Assembly (NCBI GenBank): GCA_963766345.1
Contig: CAVXZL010000012.1
Coordinates: 248,001-312,000 of the forward strand
Direction: 5' to 3'
DNA length: 64,000 bases
Source: DASVFB01 sp963766345
GTDB lineage: Bacteria; Actinomycetota; Thermoleophilia; Gaiellales; Gaiellaceae
The notes beneath the pieces are model-generated. The model did no database searches, was not told the DNA's origin, and was given only the letters and a program-made list of their open reading frames with translations. Of this stretch, positions 52,200 through 61,103 are shown piece by piece. Each line of letters starts with the position of its first letter. Position 1 is the first letter of the stretch. Made by a program: the position numbers and the translations under genes.

Positions 52200-54329
52200 C
52201 TACGAGCTCAGGCTGACGTGGAGCTCCTGCAGCCGCGGCTTCGCGGTCGCACCGTTGACGACGAACATGCGCACGTCGTTCCGCCCGGATCGGAACGAGT
52301 CGTCGCCGGCGAGCAGTGAGAAGCGGAGCTTGCCGCCGGTGCCGTATGAGTGCGAGACCGCGGCGATCCGGCCGTTCAGGGCAAGCGCGAGCCACTGCCC
52401 GACGCGCAGGTGCGGCAGCGTCCCGACGACCGGAGACGGCACCAGCGGCGAGTTCTTCGGCAGGTTGCGCAGAAGCCTGCTCCCGACCCTGTCGACGATC
52501 GCCTGGTTGTCGAGCTGCCCGGTCACGTGCAGATTCGAGATCGCCTTGCCGACGAGCCCGCGGAACCTGCCCGTGCCCGCGAACTGCGGCCCCCACGTCC
52601 CGGTCCCGAACAGCGCGACCTGCTGCCGCAGCCGGGCCTTGCGCTGCGCGAGCACCTTCGCGTACGGCGCCGTGACCTTGCCGACGTGCACCTGCGGGTG
52701 GTCCGGCGTCCCGCTCAGCATCGAGACGCCGGTCGTCTCCCACGGCACGTCGATGCCGAGGACGTCGGCGATCGTCGGCAGGATGTCCTCGGTCGTGACG
52801 TGCGTGTCCACGACGCGCCCTCTCCGCTCGCCGGGGAGCTTCATGAAAAGCGGGATGAACGCGAGATCCGAGAGGTTCGTCTGCGTCGGATCGCGGCGCA
52901 GGTCGTCGCCGTGGAAGCTGATGCCGTGGTCGGGATCGACGACCACGAGCGCCTTGTTCCACAGACCCACGGCACGCAGGCGGTCGATGAGGCGGCCCAC
53001 GAGCTTGTCCGTGTAGCCGACCTGCAGGAGGTGCCGCTGCCACGCCTGCGTCGCGAGGTCGGCGTTCCACCAGAGTTCGTGCGTGCGGCCCGGCGACCGC
53101 GGGCTCGTCACCGCGCGCACCTTTCCGTTCTGCGTGTAGAGCCAGGGGCCGTGCGGCATCAGCACGTGCAGGAAGTAGAGCGTCGGCGCCGCCCGCGGGC
53201 CTTGCGCCTCGAACGACGCGATGAAGCGGTTGAAGTCCTGGAGGCGCCCGATGTAGAAGGTGTGCAGGTTCACCTTCGGCAGCGCCTCGCCCTCGAGCTC
53301 GCCGCCGGTGTCGGTGCCGAAGTTCCCCCACGACTCGTCGATCGCCGGCAGCTTTCCCTCGAGCGACGGCGGCGCGACGAGGTGCAGGTAGACGATCCGC
53401 GCGTCGGAGTAGAGCGACGTCAGGCGGGTCTCGATGCTCGGCGCCCGGCGGTGGCAGATCTGCGCGGGGCACAGCCTCGTCTGCGACTCCGTGACCTTCA
53501 TCCGGTAGTGGCTCGCGAGCAGCGTGAAGAGGTTGTGCGGGTAGTTCTGCGCGACCGGTAGCGCGCCCGGCACCGGCGGGTTGCCCGTGAGGATCACCGG
53601 CACCGCGACGGTCGTCGAAGCCGAGAGCGTCGTCGTGTTCCGGAACCAGGTGGACGTCCGCGCGAGCCGCGCGAAGTTCGGGAACCGCTTAGCATCGATG
53701 CTCCCGTTCGCCTTCAGCAGGTCGTTGAGCGGGAACTCGTCGAAGAGGAGGTACACGACGGGAGTCGTCGACTCGACGGTGGCGGCGGACGCCTTGACCG
53801 CGCTCGGGAAGACGAGCTCTTCGACCTTCGAGTCGAAGAGAAAGGTGCCGAGGAAGATCAGCGACGCGCCGGACAGGATCGTCAGGAACGTGCGCGCGAT
53901 CGACAAGCGCCAGGCCGCGAGCGCGAGCGCGACTCCGATCAGCACGGAGCCTGCGACGAGCACGAACGTGCCGTCCACGCCGCTCCGTTTCAGAGCCTGG
54001 ATGCCGAAGACGGTGGCGAGCGCGCCGAGGAAGACGCAATGGAGGACGGCGGCGTCACGCCTCGTGGCGAGCTCCACGGCGAGCTCGATCCCGAGCAGGA
54101 TCAGCGCAGGCGCGAACGTGACGACGAGCGCGAAGAGGACGATGTCGCCGGGCGTCGATCCGCGCACGGCGAAGAACTCCGCGTTCTTGCCGAGGATGTC
54201 GAAGAGCGGCTGCGCGAGCGCGAAGCCCGAGACGGCGAGCAGCTGCGCGCCGCGAACCGCCGGCTCGCGGAACTTCGCGACGCGCGACGTCTTAGCGCGG
54301 GTGTGCGTGATAGAGGATGCGTGTTCCAC
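52200..54329 (-). CDS. Membrane sulfatase/phosphotransferase-fold protein (copy 1)
   Basis: About 709 residues from a GTG at 54329 (38-base overlap with the methyltransferase gene). The N-terminal 190 residues hold several membrane helices beginning FALAQPLFDILGKNAEFFAV. The extracytoplasmic alkaline-phosphatase-superfamily domain has the metal ligand motif VVYLLFDEFPLNDLLK, the nucleophile region TTLSASTTVAVPVILTGN and the second metal site VVVDPDHGISFHGDDLRR. The last 130 residues are beta-rich. The layout resembles LtaS- or phosphoglycerol-transferase-like enzymes that modify surface glycans. A divergent paralogue lies at 55963-58437. Substrate unknown. Confidence 0.8.
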   Translation of the reverse strand: MEHASSITHTRAKTSRVAKFREPAVRGAQLLAVSGFALAQPLFDILGKNAEFFAVRGSTPGDIVLFALVVTFAPALILLGIELAVELATRRDAAVLHCVFLGALATVFGIQALKRSGVDGTFVLVAGSVLIGVALALAAWRLSIARTFLTILSGASLIFLGTFLFDSKVEELVFPSAVKASAATVESTTPVVYLLFDEFPLNDLLKANGSIDAKRFPNFARLARTSTWFRNTTTLSASTTVAVPVILTGNPPVPGALPVAQNYPHNLFTLLASHYRMKVTESQTRLCPAQICHRRAPSIETRLTSLYSDARIVYLHLVAPPSLEGKLPAIDESWGNFGTDTGGELEGEALPKVNLHTFYIGRLQDFNRFIASFEAQGPRAAPTLYFLHVLMPHGPWLYTQNGKVRAVTSPRSPGRTHELWWNADLATQAWQRHLLQVGYTDKLVGRLIDRLRAVGLWNKALVVVDPDHGISFHGDDLRRDPTQTNLSDLAFIPLFMKLPGERRGRVVDTHVTTEDILPTIADVLGIDVPWETTGVSMLSGTPDHPQVHVGKVTAPYAKVLAQRKARLRQQVALFGTGTWGPQFAGTGRFRGLVGKAISNLHVTGQLDNQAIVDRVGSRLLRNLPKNSPLVPSPVVGTLPHLRVGQWLALALNGRIAAVSHSYGTGGKLRFSLLAGDDSFRSGRNDVRMFVVNGATAKPRLQELHVSLSS

Positions 54330-55689
54330 TGGAGAGCTCTTCGCTGCGCACGATCTCGAACCGGTCGACCAGCGCCCTTTCGAACGCGGCTCGATCGTAG
54401 TCGGGATGCGCACCCTCCTTCTTGCGCTGCAGCAGCGCCGCGACGCGCGGATCGTCACGTGTCGGGAACTCGATCACGAGCGCCGTCCCGAGCTCGGCCA
54501 GCCACGACAGGAACTCGGCCACGGGGACGTTCGCGCCGATGGCGACGTGGTGCAGGACGGCGAGGCAGAGCGTCAACTCCGGCTTGCCGCGCGCTTCGAG
54601 GGTCTGCCGCTCCAGCCCGTGCCAGCCGAGCGCCGGCGACGGATCCGTCACGTCGACCGCGAGCGGCAGGATCCGGTCGTTCCCCTCCGCGGCGAGCGAC
54701 CGGTACAGGCGGTCGACGACGGCCGCGTCACCGTCGAGCGAGACGACGTACCGCGCATGCTCGGCGGCGATCCGCGAGTGACGGCCCTCGTTGCAGCCGA
54801 TGTCCCAGACGAGGTTCCACTCACGCGTGCGGACGACCTCGCGGACGAACTCCTCCTTCCGCGCGGCGTCGGCCTCGTCGTAGGACGTCGTCGCCTCGTA
54901 CCCCGACCACTCCGTCGCGCCGGGCTTCCACTCGAGGCCGCGGACGAGCTTCTCGAGCCGGCGGACGTTCGCGACGATCAGCTCCTTCTTGAAGCCGGCG
55001 CGCTTGAGCTCCGTCTTGACGTCGCGCGACGACTCGTCGTGCTTGCGCTCGAGCCGCGCGTGCAGGGCGACGTTCGTCAGGACGCCGCGCCGCAGCACGT
55101 CGCGCCCGCCCAGCACGTGCCGCGCCTCGGCCGGCGTGATTCCGGCCAGGCTGCCGCGGAGCCACGGGCGGAAGTCGATCCCCTTGTACGCCTGGAGGAG
55201 CAGCGGGTTGAGGAAGAGCATGCAGAACTGCCGGTAGCCCGCCCACGGCTCCCCGGCGCGCAGCCGCTCGAACGAGCCGACGTCGATGAAGACCGGCTTC
55301 GCCCCGCGCCACTGGACGTTGTAGGACGACGAGTCCTTGAGGATCAGGTTCTCGTCGAGGGCGCGGCGCAGCAGCTCGAGCTGAAGCAGCGCGGCGTCGC
55401 GCAGCATCGCGAAGGTCCACTCGTACGGGTACGAGACGAAGGGGATGCGCTCGTGCTCGAGCACGGCCGCCGCTCCGTCGATCGGCGCGTCGGCGACCGA
55501 CGTCTCGACGAGCTTGCGCTCGGCCACGGCGGCGGCGAAGAGCTTCGACCCCGCGAGCGCCTGCCAGTCTGCGAGCCCGTCCTCCGACAGCGCGCGGAGC
55601 ACGCGCCCGTCGTCGTAGAAGACGCGGCTGTCCCAGTCGCGGAAAGAGCCGGGCTCTAGAGAGGGACTACGACTTGCCGGCAGGCTCAC
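54292..55689 (-). CDS. SAM-dependent methyltransferase
   Basis: 465 residues from a GTG at 55689 that overlaps the small membrane gene by 23 bases; no start codon lies nearer the conserved N-terminus EPGSFRDWDSRVFYDDGRVL. A large N-terminal part includes ENLILKDSSSYNVQWRGAKP and FIDVGSFERL. The class I methyltransferase fold follows with motif I NLVWDIGCNEGRHSRIAAEH, the acidic motif II VVSLDGDAAVVDRL and LTLCLAVLHHVAIG. This long type is seen in surface-polysaccharide contexts, which suits the neighbouring sulfatase-fold genes. Specific target unknown. Confidence 0.8.
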   Translation of the reverse strand: MSLPASRSPSLEPGSFRDWDSRVFYDDGRVLRALSEDGLADWQALAGSKLFAAAVAERKLVETSVADAPIDGAAAVLEHERIPFVSYPYEWTFAMLRDAALLQLELLRRALDENLILKDSSSYNVQWRGAKPVFIDVGSFERLRAGEPWAGYRQFCMLFLNPLLLQAYKGIDFRPWLRGSLAGITPAEARHVLGGRDVLRRGVLTNVALHARLERKHDESSRDVKTELKRAGFKKELIVANVRRLEKLVRGLEWKPGATEWSGYEATTSYDEADAARKEEFVREVVRTREWNLVWDIGCNEGRHSRIAAEHARYVVSLDGDAAVVDRLYRSLAAEGNDRILPLAVDVTDPSPALGWHGLERQTLEARGKPELTLCLAVLHHVAIGANVPVAEFLSWLAELGTALVIEFPTRDDPRVAALLQRKKEGAHPDYDRAAFERALVDRFEIVRSEELSSGTRILYHAHPR

Positions 55690-55900
55690 GGACCGGGTCG
55701 AGCGCCTCGCTCTCGTGCACGGCGGAGGCCGGCTCGGCCGTTGCGTCGATCTCTTCCACGTCGTCGTCCTTGCGAAGGTGGAGGAAGCGGAGGAAGCGCC
55801 GCCACTGCATCTTGAACGCCACGGCCACGGCAGCCGCACCGCCGAGGATGATCTGGAGCAACATGCTTCCGCTGGCGGGATCGATATAGCCGAGGGTCAT
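55667..55900 (-). CDS. Small membrane protein linked to sulfatase-fold genes
   Basis: 77 residues; AGGAG lies upstream of the ATG. It begins TLGYIDPASGSMLLQIILGG, has one membrane helix (about 12-30), then a basic stretch (KMQWRRFLRFLHLRKDDD) and an acidic tail. The GYIDPxSGS start is a pattern I associate with short proteins found beside membrane sulfatase or polysaccharide genes in actinobacteria. Function unknown. First gene of the leftward operon, 62 bases from the divergent paralogous sulfatase gene. Confidence 0.72.
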   Translation of the reverse strand: MTLGYIDPASGSMLLQIILGGAAAVAVAFKMQWRRFLRFLHLRKDDDVEEIDATAEPASAVHESEALDPVREPAGKS

Positions 55901-55962
55901 TAGCGGTGGGTCTCCTTTGCGTGCCGAATTTGCCTGCCGAGGCCGAAGTATGTTACTCGGTG

Positions 55963-58437
55963 GTGACGGAGCGGCAACGGGGCCGTGAAGTTGGGCGGGT
56001 TCAGTCCGCCGCACGGGCCGGCGCTCACCTGGCCGCCCTCTGCGCCCTCGCGTTCGCACAACCGCTGTTCGACATCCTCGGCAAGAACCCGGCGTTCTTC
56101 GCCGTCCGCGACTCCTCGGCGGGCCAGATCGTGCTCTTCGCGCTCGCCGTCACCCTCCTGCCCCCCGCGGGACTGCTCGCCGTCGAGGTGCTGGTGAGCC
56201 TCGCGAGCCGCACCGCCGCCAGGCTGCTGCACCTCGTCTTCGTCGCGGGGCTCGTCGCCGTCATCGTGCTCCACGCGCTGACGAAGAGCGACTCGCTCTC
56301 CGGCCTCGCCGCGCTCGTCGCGGCCGCGCTCGTGGGCGTGGCGGGCGCGGCCCTGTACGACCGCGTATCGGCGGTGCAGAGCTTCCTCACCGTCCTTGTT
56401 GCTGCGCCGGTCGTCTTCCTCGCCCTCTTCCTGTTCAACTCGCCTGTGTCGAAGCTCGTGTTCCCCGAGCAGGCGAAGGCCACGACGGTCGCGGTCGGCT
56501 CGAAGACGCCGGTCGTGCTGGTCGTCTTCGACGAGTTCCCGACGATCGCGCTGATGAACCGAGCCCAGCGCGTGGACGCCGCGCGCTTCCCGAATTTCGC
56601 CTCGCTCGCACGGAACGCGACGTGGTACCGCAGCGCGACGACCGTGCACCCGCACACCGAGCACGCCGTTCCGGCGATCCTCACCGGGAAGCTGCCGAAG
56701 CAGAGCGAGCTGCCGATCTTCGCCGACCACCGCCAGAACCTCTTCACCTTCCTCGGCGGCTCCTACCGGCTCGACGCCGTCGAGGCGCTGACCCACCTCT
56801 GCCCGCCGAAGCTCTGCAACAAGAAGGCGAGGAAGACGCAGCAGTTCGACTCGTCCGCGAGCGACGAGACGGGCTCACTCGCGTCCGACGCCGGCATCGT
56901 CTACCTGCATCTGCTCCTGCCGAAGCCGTACGTCGAGGACGTGCCGCCGATCAGCAACACGTGGGGCAACTTCGGCGGCAGCGAACAGACGGAGCAGGGC
57001 GAGCAGCCGTACTGCGGACGCAGCATCTGCAAGCTCGCATCGCTGGTCACCGCCGACCGGAAGCCCACGCTCTACTTCGTCCACTCGTTGCTGCCGCACG
57101 TCCCGTGGCTCTACCTCCCGTCGGGCAAGCGCTACGGCGGGGACGTGCGCGTGATCCCGGGAGCGCCGAACGGCTATTGGGGGACCGACAAGTGGCTGAC
57201 CGAGCAGGCGGAGCAGCGGTTCTTCCTGCAGCTCGGCTACACCGACGGCGCGCTCGGCCTGCTCCTGCAGCGGCTGCGCGCGACCGGAGTCTACGACCGC
57301 GCGCTCGTCATCGTCACGGCCGATCACGGGGTCAGCTTTCGTCCGGGCACACCGCGGCGGAACATCAGCGCGGGCAACCTCGTCGACATCGCGTTCATGC
57401 CGCTGTTCGTGAAGCTGCCCGGCCAGCGTCGCGGCCGGATCGACGACTCCTTCGTGCAGACGATCGACGTCCTCCCGACGATCGCCGCCGCGTTGCATAC
57501 GAAGCTTCCGTGGCCCGTCGACGGCAAGCCGCTGATCGGACGGAAGCTGCCACGCGACGGCACCGTGCGCATAGCAAGCTCGTCGAGTCACGCAGTCACG
57601 TCCGACTTGCGCGCGCTGCTGGCCAGGCGCCGGCAGGCGCTCGCGGACCAGATCTCGATCTTCGGCACGGGAGCTCTCGGCCGCGTGTACCGGGTCGGCC
57701 CTCACCGCGAGTTGCTCGGACGCAGCGTCTCCTCCCTTGCCGTCCATCCCAGCACGAACGAGGGCGTGCACGTGAGCGGCCGCGAGCTGCTCGCCGCCGT
57801 CGACCCTTCGCTCGATCTCGTCCCCACCTACGTCACGGGGACGCTGAGCGGCTCACACGCGGCCGAGCAGGATCTCGCCGTCGCCGCGAACGGAACGATC
57901 GCGGCCGTGACGCGGAGCTACTCGGACGCGGGCGAGACGAAGTTCGGCGCGATGATCCCGGAGAAGGCGCTTCACGCGGGCGCGAACGAGGTGAGCGTCT
58001 ACGCCGTGAACGGCAGTGCCCTCACGGAGCTCCGCGGCAGCGACGTGACCTACGCGTTGCAGAACGGGGCGCTGCAGGCGTCTGACGGGACTTCGATCCC
58101 CGTCGGCCGCGCGATCGCCGGCGAGGTGCGCGGCACGCGAACCTCGAGCGGCTCGACGCTCGGAGGCTGGGCGGCGAACGTGAAGGCGCGCAAGCCTGCG
58201 ACCTCGATCGTCGTCTTCGTCGACGGCAGCTCGGTGTTCGTCGGCGACAACGGCAACATCACGCGCAAGGACATCCTCAAGCGCTACGGCGCCGACAAGG
58301 CCGGCTTCATCTTCCGGCTGCCCGGCTCGCTGCTGCCGCAGGCCGGCACGACCGACGACGTCCGCGTCTTCGCGATCGCCGGCAACGCCGCGTCAGAACT
58401 CAGGTATCTGCGCGGCTATCCCTGGAAGACCCACTAA
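55963..58437 (+). CDS. Membrane sulfatase/phosphotransferase-fold protein (copy 2)
   Basis: About 824 residues from a GTG at 55963; GTGs at 55906 and 55960 are also in frame. It shares its start with copy 1 (CALAFAQPLFDILGKNPAFF) and has about five membrane helices in the first 190 residues. Catalytic-domain motifs: VVLVVFDEFPTIALMN, TTVHPHTEHAVPAILTGK and VIVTADHGVSFRPGTPRR. The C-terminus is longer than that of copy 1, with a beta-rich 230-residue part that ends FAIAGNAASELRYLRGYP. Divergent from the small membrane gene. Likely acts on cell-surface glycan, by context and family only. Confidence 0.8.
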   Translation: MTERQRGREVGRVQSAARAGAHLAALCALAFAQPLFDILGKNPAFFAVRDSSAGQIVLFALAVTLLPPAGLLAVEVLVSLASRTAARLLHLVFVAGLVAVIVLHALTKSDSLSGLAALVAAALVGVAGAALYDRVSAVQSFLTVLVAAPVVFLALFLFNSPVSKLVFPEQAKATTVAVGSKTPVVLVVFDEFPTIALMNRAQRVDAARFPNFASLARNATWYRSATTVHPHTEHAVPAILTGKLPKQSELPIFADHRQNLFTFLGGSYRLDAVEALTHLCPPKLCNKKARKTQQFDSSASDETGSLASDAGIVYLHLLLPKPYVEDVPPISNTWGNFGGSEQTEQGEQPYCGRSICKLASLVTADRKPTLYFVHSLLPHVPWLYLPSGKRYGGDVRVIPGAPNGYWGTDKWLTEQAEQRFFLQLGYTDGALGLLLQRLRATGVYDRALVIVTADHGVSFRPGTPRRNISAGNLVDIAFMPLFVKLPGQRRGRIDDSFVQTIDVLPTIAAALHTKLPWPVDGKPLIGRKLPRDGTVRIASSSSHAVTSDLRALLARRRQALADQISIFGTGALGRVYRVGPHRELLGRSVSSLAVHPSTNEGVHVSGRELLAAVDPSLDLVPTYVTGTLSGSHAAEQDLAVAANGTIAAVTRSYSDAGETKFGAMIPEKALHAGANEVSVYAVNGSALTELRGSDVTYALQNGALQASDGTSIPVGRAIAGEVRGTRTSSGSTLGGWAANVKARKPATSIVVFVDGSSVFVGDNGNITRKDILKRYGADKAGFIFRLPGSLLPQAGTTDDVRVFAIAGNAASELRYLRGYPWKTH

Positions 58438-58455
58438 CGCTGATAGAACTCCGCG

Positions 58456-59754
58456 ATGGAGCTGCCGAAGCCCGTCGAGCTCGATCGTCCCGAGGCCGTG
58501 ATCCGCGATCTCGACGACGCGCACCTGGAGCACGCGCTGCGCCTGTGGGAGAACGGCTCCGCCGGGACGCCCGTCGCGTTCTCGCTCGCCGACGTGCTCG
58601 GCGCGATCGCGGCGCGGCAGCCGGCGCTCGTGGCGCTCGTCGGCGGCGAGATGGCCGGCGCGATCTCTGCGCGCGTCGACGGCGAGCGCGCGTGGGTGCT
58701 CCGCTGGTCGGTGGCGCCGGAACGGCGGCGGCAGGGGCTCGGCGGCGAGCTGCTCCGCGCGCTCGAGCGGCGGCTCCTCTCGCTCGGCGTCCGCGACATC
58801 TCGATGATCGTCCCGGGCTCCGGCGAGGCGCCCGAGACTGCGCGCACGGCCGGCTACGCGCAGCACGAGGGCGTGCTCTACCTCGAGAAGCGCCGGCTCC
58901 ACTCGACCTCCGCCGACGACAGAGTGGCCGAGCTCGGCGGACAGTGGCTGACGGAGGAGCTGTGGCAGTCGATCGGCGGCATGGCGCGCGAGAAGGAGCT
59001 GATCGAGCGCCGGGTGATCCTGCCGCTCGCAGAGCGCGACGAGGCGAAGAGACACGGCGTGGTTGCTGCGTCGGCGGTCATCCTCTTCGGGCCGCCCGGC
59101 ACCGGCAAGACGACGTTCGCGAAGGCGACGGCCGGACGCCTCGGCTGGCCGTTCGTCGAGGTCTTCCCGAGCCAGCTCGTCGGCACCGATGCGCACGGCC
59201 GCGCCGGCGCGCTCCGCGATTTCTTCGATCAACTCCTGTACCTCGACCGCGTCGTCGTCTTCATCGACGAGGTGGAGGAGATCGCGTCGAGCCGGCAGCA
59301 GCGCCCGGAGACGCACGTGATCGCAAATGAGCTGCTGAAGCTGATGCCGATCTTCCGCGAGGGCGAATCGCGCCTGCTCGTCTGCGCCACGAACTCGATC
59401 CGCGACCTCGACCACGCCTTCACACGGCCCGGCCGCTTCGACTACCTCCTTCCCGTCGGCCCGCCGGACCGCACGGCGCGCGACGGGATCTGGAGGCGTT
59501 ACCTCACGCAGATCACCGACGCCGAGATCGACGTCGGCGAGCTCGCCGAGCGGTCCCAGTTCTTCTCCGCGGCCGACATCGAGTTCGCCGCGCGCAAGGC
59601 TGCGCAGGCGGCCTTCGAGCGCTCGCTCGCCGGCGGGTTCGCTCCCGCGACGACGGACGACTTTCTGCGGGCGATCTCCGAGGTGCGGCCGTCGATCACC
59701 GCCTCGATGGCGCGCGAGTTCGAGGAGGACATCGAGCGCTTCGCGCGCTTCTAA
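58456..59754 (+). CDS. GNAT acetyltransferase - AAA+ ATPase fusion
   Basis: 432 residues. Residues 10-155 fit a GNAT fold: the acetyl-CoA binding region is VAPERRRQGLGGELLRALER and the end LGVRDISMIVPGSGEAPE. Residues 165-432 are an AAA+ ATPase: Walker A LFGPPGTGKTTFAKA, Walker B VVVFIDEVEEIASS, sensor 1 VCATNSI, arginine-finger region FTRPGRFDYLLPVGPPDR and the lid helix FFSAADIEFAARKAAQ. The ATPase part resembles FtsH/Cdc48-type single AAA modules. The two activities in one chain are unusual. It overlaps the convergent aldo/keto reductase gene by four bases. Function unknown. Confidence 0.82.
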   Translation: MELPKPVELDRPEAVIRDLDDAHLEHALRLWENGSAGTPVAFSLADVLGAIAARQPALVALVGGEMAGAISARVDGERAWVLRWSVAPERRRQGLGGELLRALERRLLSLGVRDISMIVPGSGEAPETARTAGYAQHEGVLYLEKRRLHSTSADDRVAELGGQWLTEELWQSIGGMAREKELIERRVILPLAERDEAKRHGVVAASAVILFGPPGTGKTTFAKATAGRLGWPFVEVFPSQLVGTDAHGRAGALRDFFDQLLYLDRVVVFIDEVEEIASSRQQRPETHVIANELLKLMPIFREGESRLLVCATNSIRDLDHAFTRPGRFDYLLPVGPPDRTARDGIWRRYLTQITDAEIDVGELAERSQFFSAADIEFAARKAAQAAFERSLAGGFAPATTDDFLRAISEVRPSITASMAREFEEDIERFARF

Positions 59755-60596
59755 GGCAGAGCGGCGAGGTCTTCGGGCGTCAGCTGCCACGAGGCGGCGG
59801 CGGCGTTCGCGCGCACCTGCTCCGGTGACGTCGCGCCCGCGATCACCGACACGATCTCCGGGCGGGACGCGAGCGCGCCGAACGCGAGCTCGAGCAGCGA
59901 GTGGCCGTGGTCGCCGGCGAAGCGCTCGAGTGCCGCGATGCGGTCGTACGTCTCTTCGTCGATCTCCTGATCGGCGAGCCTCGTCCCCTCGGGCGCCGGC
60001 TCGTCGCGGCGGTACTTGCCGGTGAGCAGGCCGCTCGCGAGCGGGAAGTACGGCACGAAGCCGACGCCGAGCTCCGCGCAGGCGGGCAGTACCTCCTCTT
60101 CGGCGCCGCGCTCGAGCAGGCTGTAGCGGTTCTGCACGACCGCGACGGGCGCGGCGGCCGCGGCCTCGCGAAGCTGGGCCGCGTCCATGTTCGAGACGCC
60201 GAGGTGGCGCGCCTTGCCCGCCTCCACCAGCTCGTGCATCGCCCCGAGCGTCTCCGCGATCGGGGTCACGCCGTCGGGCCGGTGGTAGTAGAGGAGGTCG
60301 ACGTGATCGGTGCGGAGGCTGCGTAGCGACGCGTCGAGCGCCTCGCGCACGTAGTCGGGCCGGCCGTTGCCGCCCTCGCCCATGCCGAACTTCGTCGCGA
60401 GGAAGGCGTCGCCGCGGCGACCCTCGAGCGCCTCGCCGATGAAGCGCTCGCTCTCGCCGCCGCCGTAGATGTTCGCCGTATCGATGTGCGTGACCCCTGC
60501 GTCGAGCGCCGCGTGGACGACCTCGATGCTGCGTGCGCGGTCGAGCCGGCGTCCGAAGTTGTTCGTGCCGAGGCCGACGCGCGAAAGCTCGATCAC
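59751..60596 (-). CDS. Aldo/keto reductase
   Basis: 281 residues from a GTG overlapping the MarR stop as GTGA. Family signature GVTHIDTANIYGGGESERFIG with catalytic Asp and Tyr, Lys in DAFLATKFGMGEG, His in HVDLLYYHRPDGV, and the NADPH-binding end SVIAGATSPEQVRANAAA. It belongs to the AKR family that reduces aldehydes and ketones with NADPH. Encoded behind a MarR-type regulator, so possibly induced by reactive electrophiles or oxidants. Confidence 0.9.
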   Translation of the reverse strand: MIELSRVGLGTNNFGRRLDRARSIEVVHAALDAGVTHIDTANIYGGGESERFIGEALEGRRGDAFLATKFGMGEGGNGRPDYVREALDASLRSLRTDHVDLLYYHRPDGVTPIAETLGAMHELVEAGKARHLGVSNMDAAQLREAAAAAPVAVVQNRYSLLERGAEEEVLPACAELGVGFVPYFPLASGLLTGKYRRDEPAPEGTRLADQEIDEETYDRIAALERFAGDHGHSLLELAFGALASRPEIVSVIAGATSPEQVRANAAAASWQLTPEDLAALP

Positions 60597-61033
60597 TGCG
60601 GCAGCTTGCCAAGAAGCGACGCCAGCGTCTCCAGTTCCTCGGGCGTGTAGCGCTCCTCGAAGAGCGAGCGAACCGAGCCCTCGTGCGAGCAGGACGACGA
60701 CTCGAGCCGCGCGGCGCCGGCGTCCGTCAGCACCGCGTAGGTCACCCGCGCGTCCCGGGCGCAGGTGTTCTTCCCGACGAGGCCCTCCCGCTCGAGGCCG
60801 TCGAGGAGCCGGGTCACGCCCGAGGGCGTCAGCCCCAGCTCGCGTGAGAGGTCGACGCGCCGCATCGCCTGCTCTTCCGCCTGCGAGAGCAGGAGCAGCG
60901 CCTCGTACTCGACGACGGTCAGCCCGTGGGCCGCCTGGAGCTCCGCGTCGAGGAGCCGCCGGGCCGCCGCGCCGCCCCGCAACAGCCGGAGCCAGGCCGA
61001 GACGGCGGGCTTCGCGGATGCTTGTGGTATCAA
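60593..61033 (-). CDS. MarR-family transcriptional regulator
   Basis: 146 residues from a TTG at 61033. A TTG at 61048 is also in frame, but the minus-strand -10 element (61055-61050) would put transcription start near 61043, downstream of it. So the shorter, almost leaderless start is more likely. Winged helix: MRRVDLSRELGLTPSGVTRL followed by LDGLEREGLVGKNTC, with the wing around RDARVTYAVLTDAGAARL. Two cysteines (NTCARD and SSCSHE) could sense oxidants. It most likely represses itself and the divergent YceI/FMN reductase genes through the inverted repeat at 61033-61083. Confidence 0.85.
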   Translation of the reverse strand: MIPQASAKPAVSAWLRLLRGGAAARRLLDAELQAAHGLTVVEYEALLLLSQAEEQAMRRVDLSRELGLTPSGVTRLLDGLEREGLVGKNTCARDARVTYAVLTDAGAARLESSSCSHEGSVRSLFEERYTPEELETLASLLGKLPQ

Positions 61034-61083
61034 TACTTGACTAGGCAACTTTATCTGCTACTGTTGCTTGCGTAGTCAAGTAT
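61033..61083. promoter_or_regulatory. Mirrored divergent promoter with MarR operator
   Basis: ATACTTGACTA (61033-61043) and its exact inverse TAGTCAAGTAT (61073-61083) are 29 bases apart, and GCAA follows in both arms after one base. Each arm holds a TTGACT -35 element. Rightward, TACTGT follows about 16 bases later as a -10. Leftward, GATAAA lies 18 bases from its -35. Repressor binding at both arms would block both promoters. The region is AT-rich against its surroundings. Confidence 0.8.
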
Positions 61084-61103
61084 AGCCGAAGGAGGCCAGC
61101 AAC

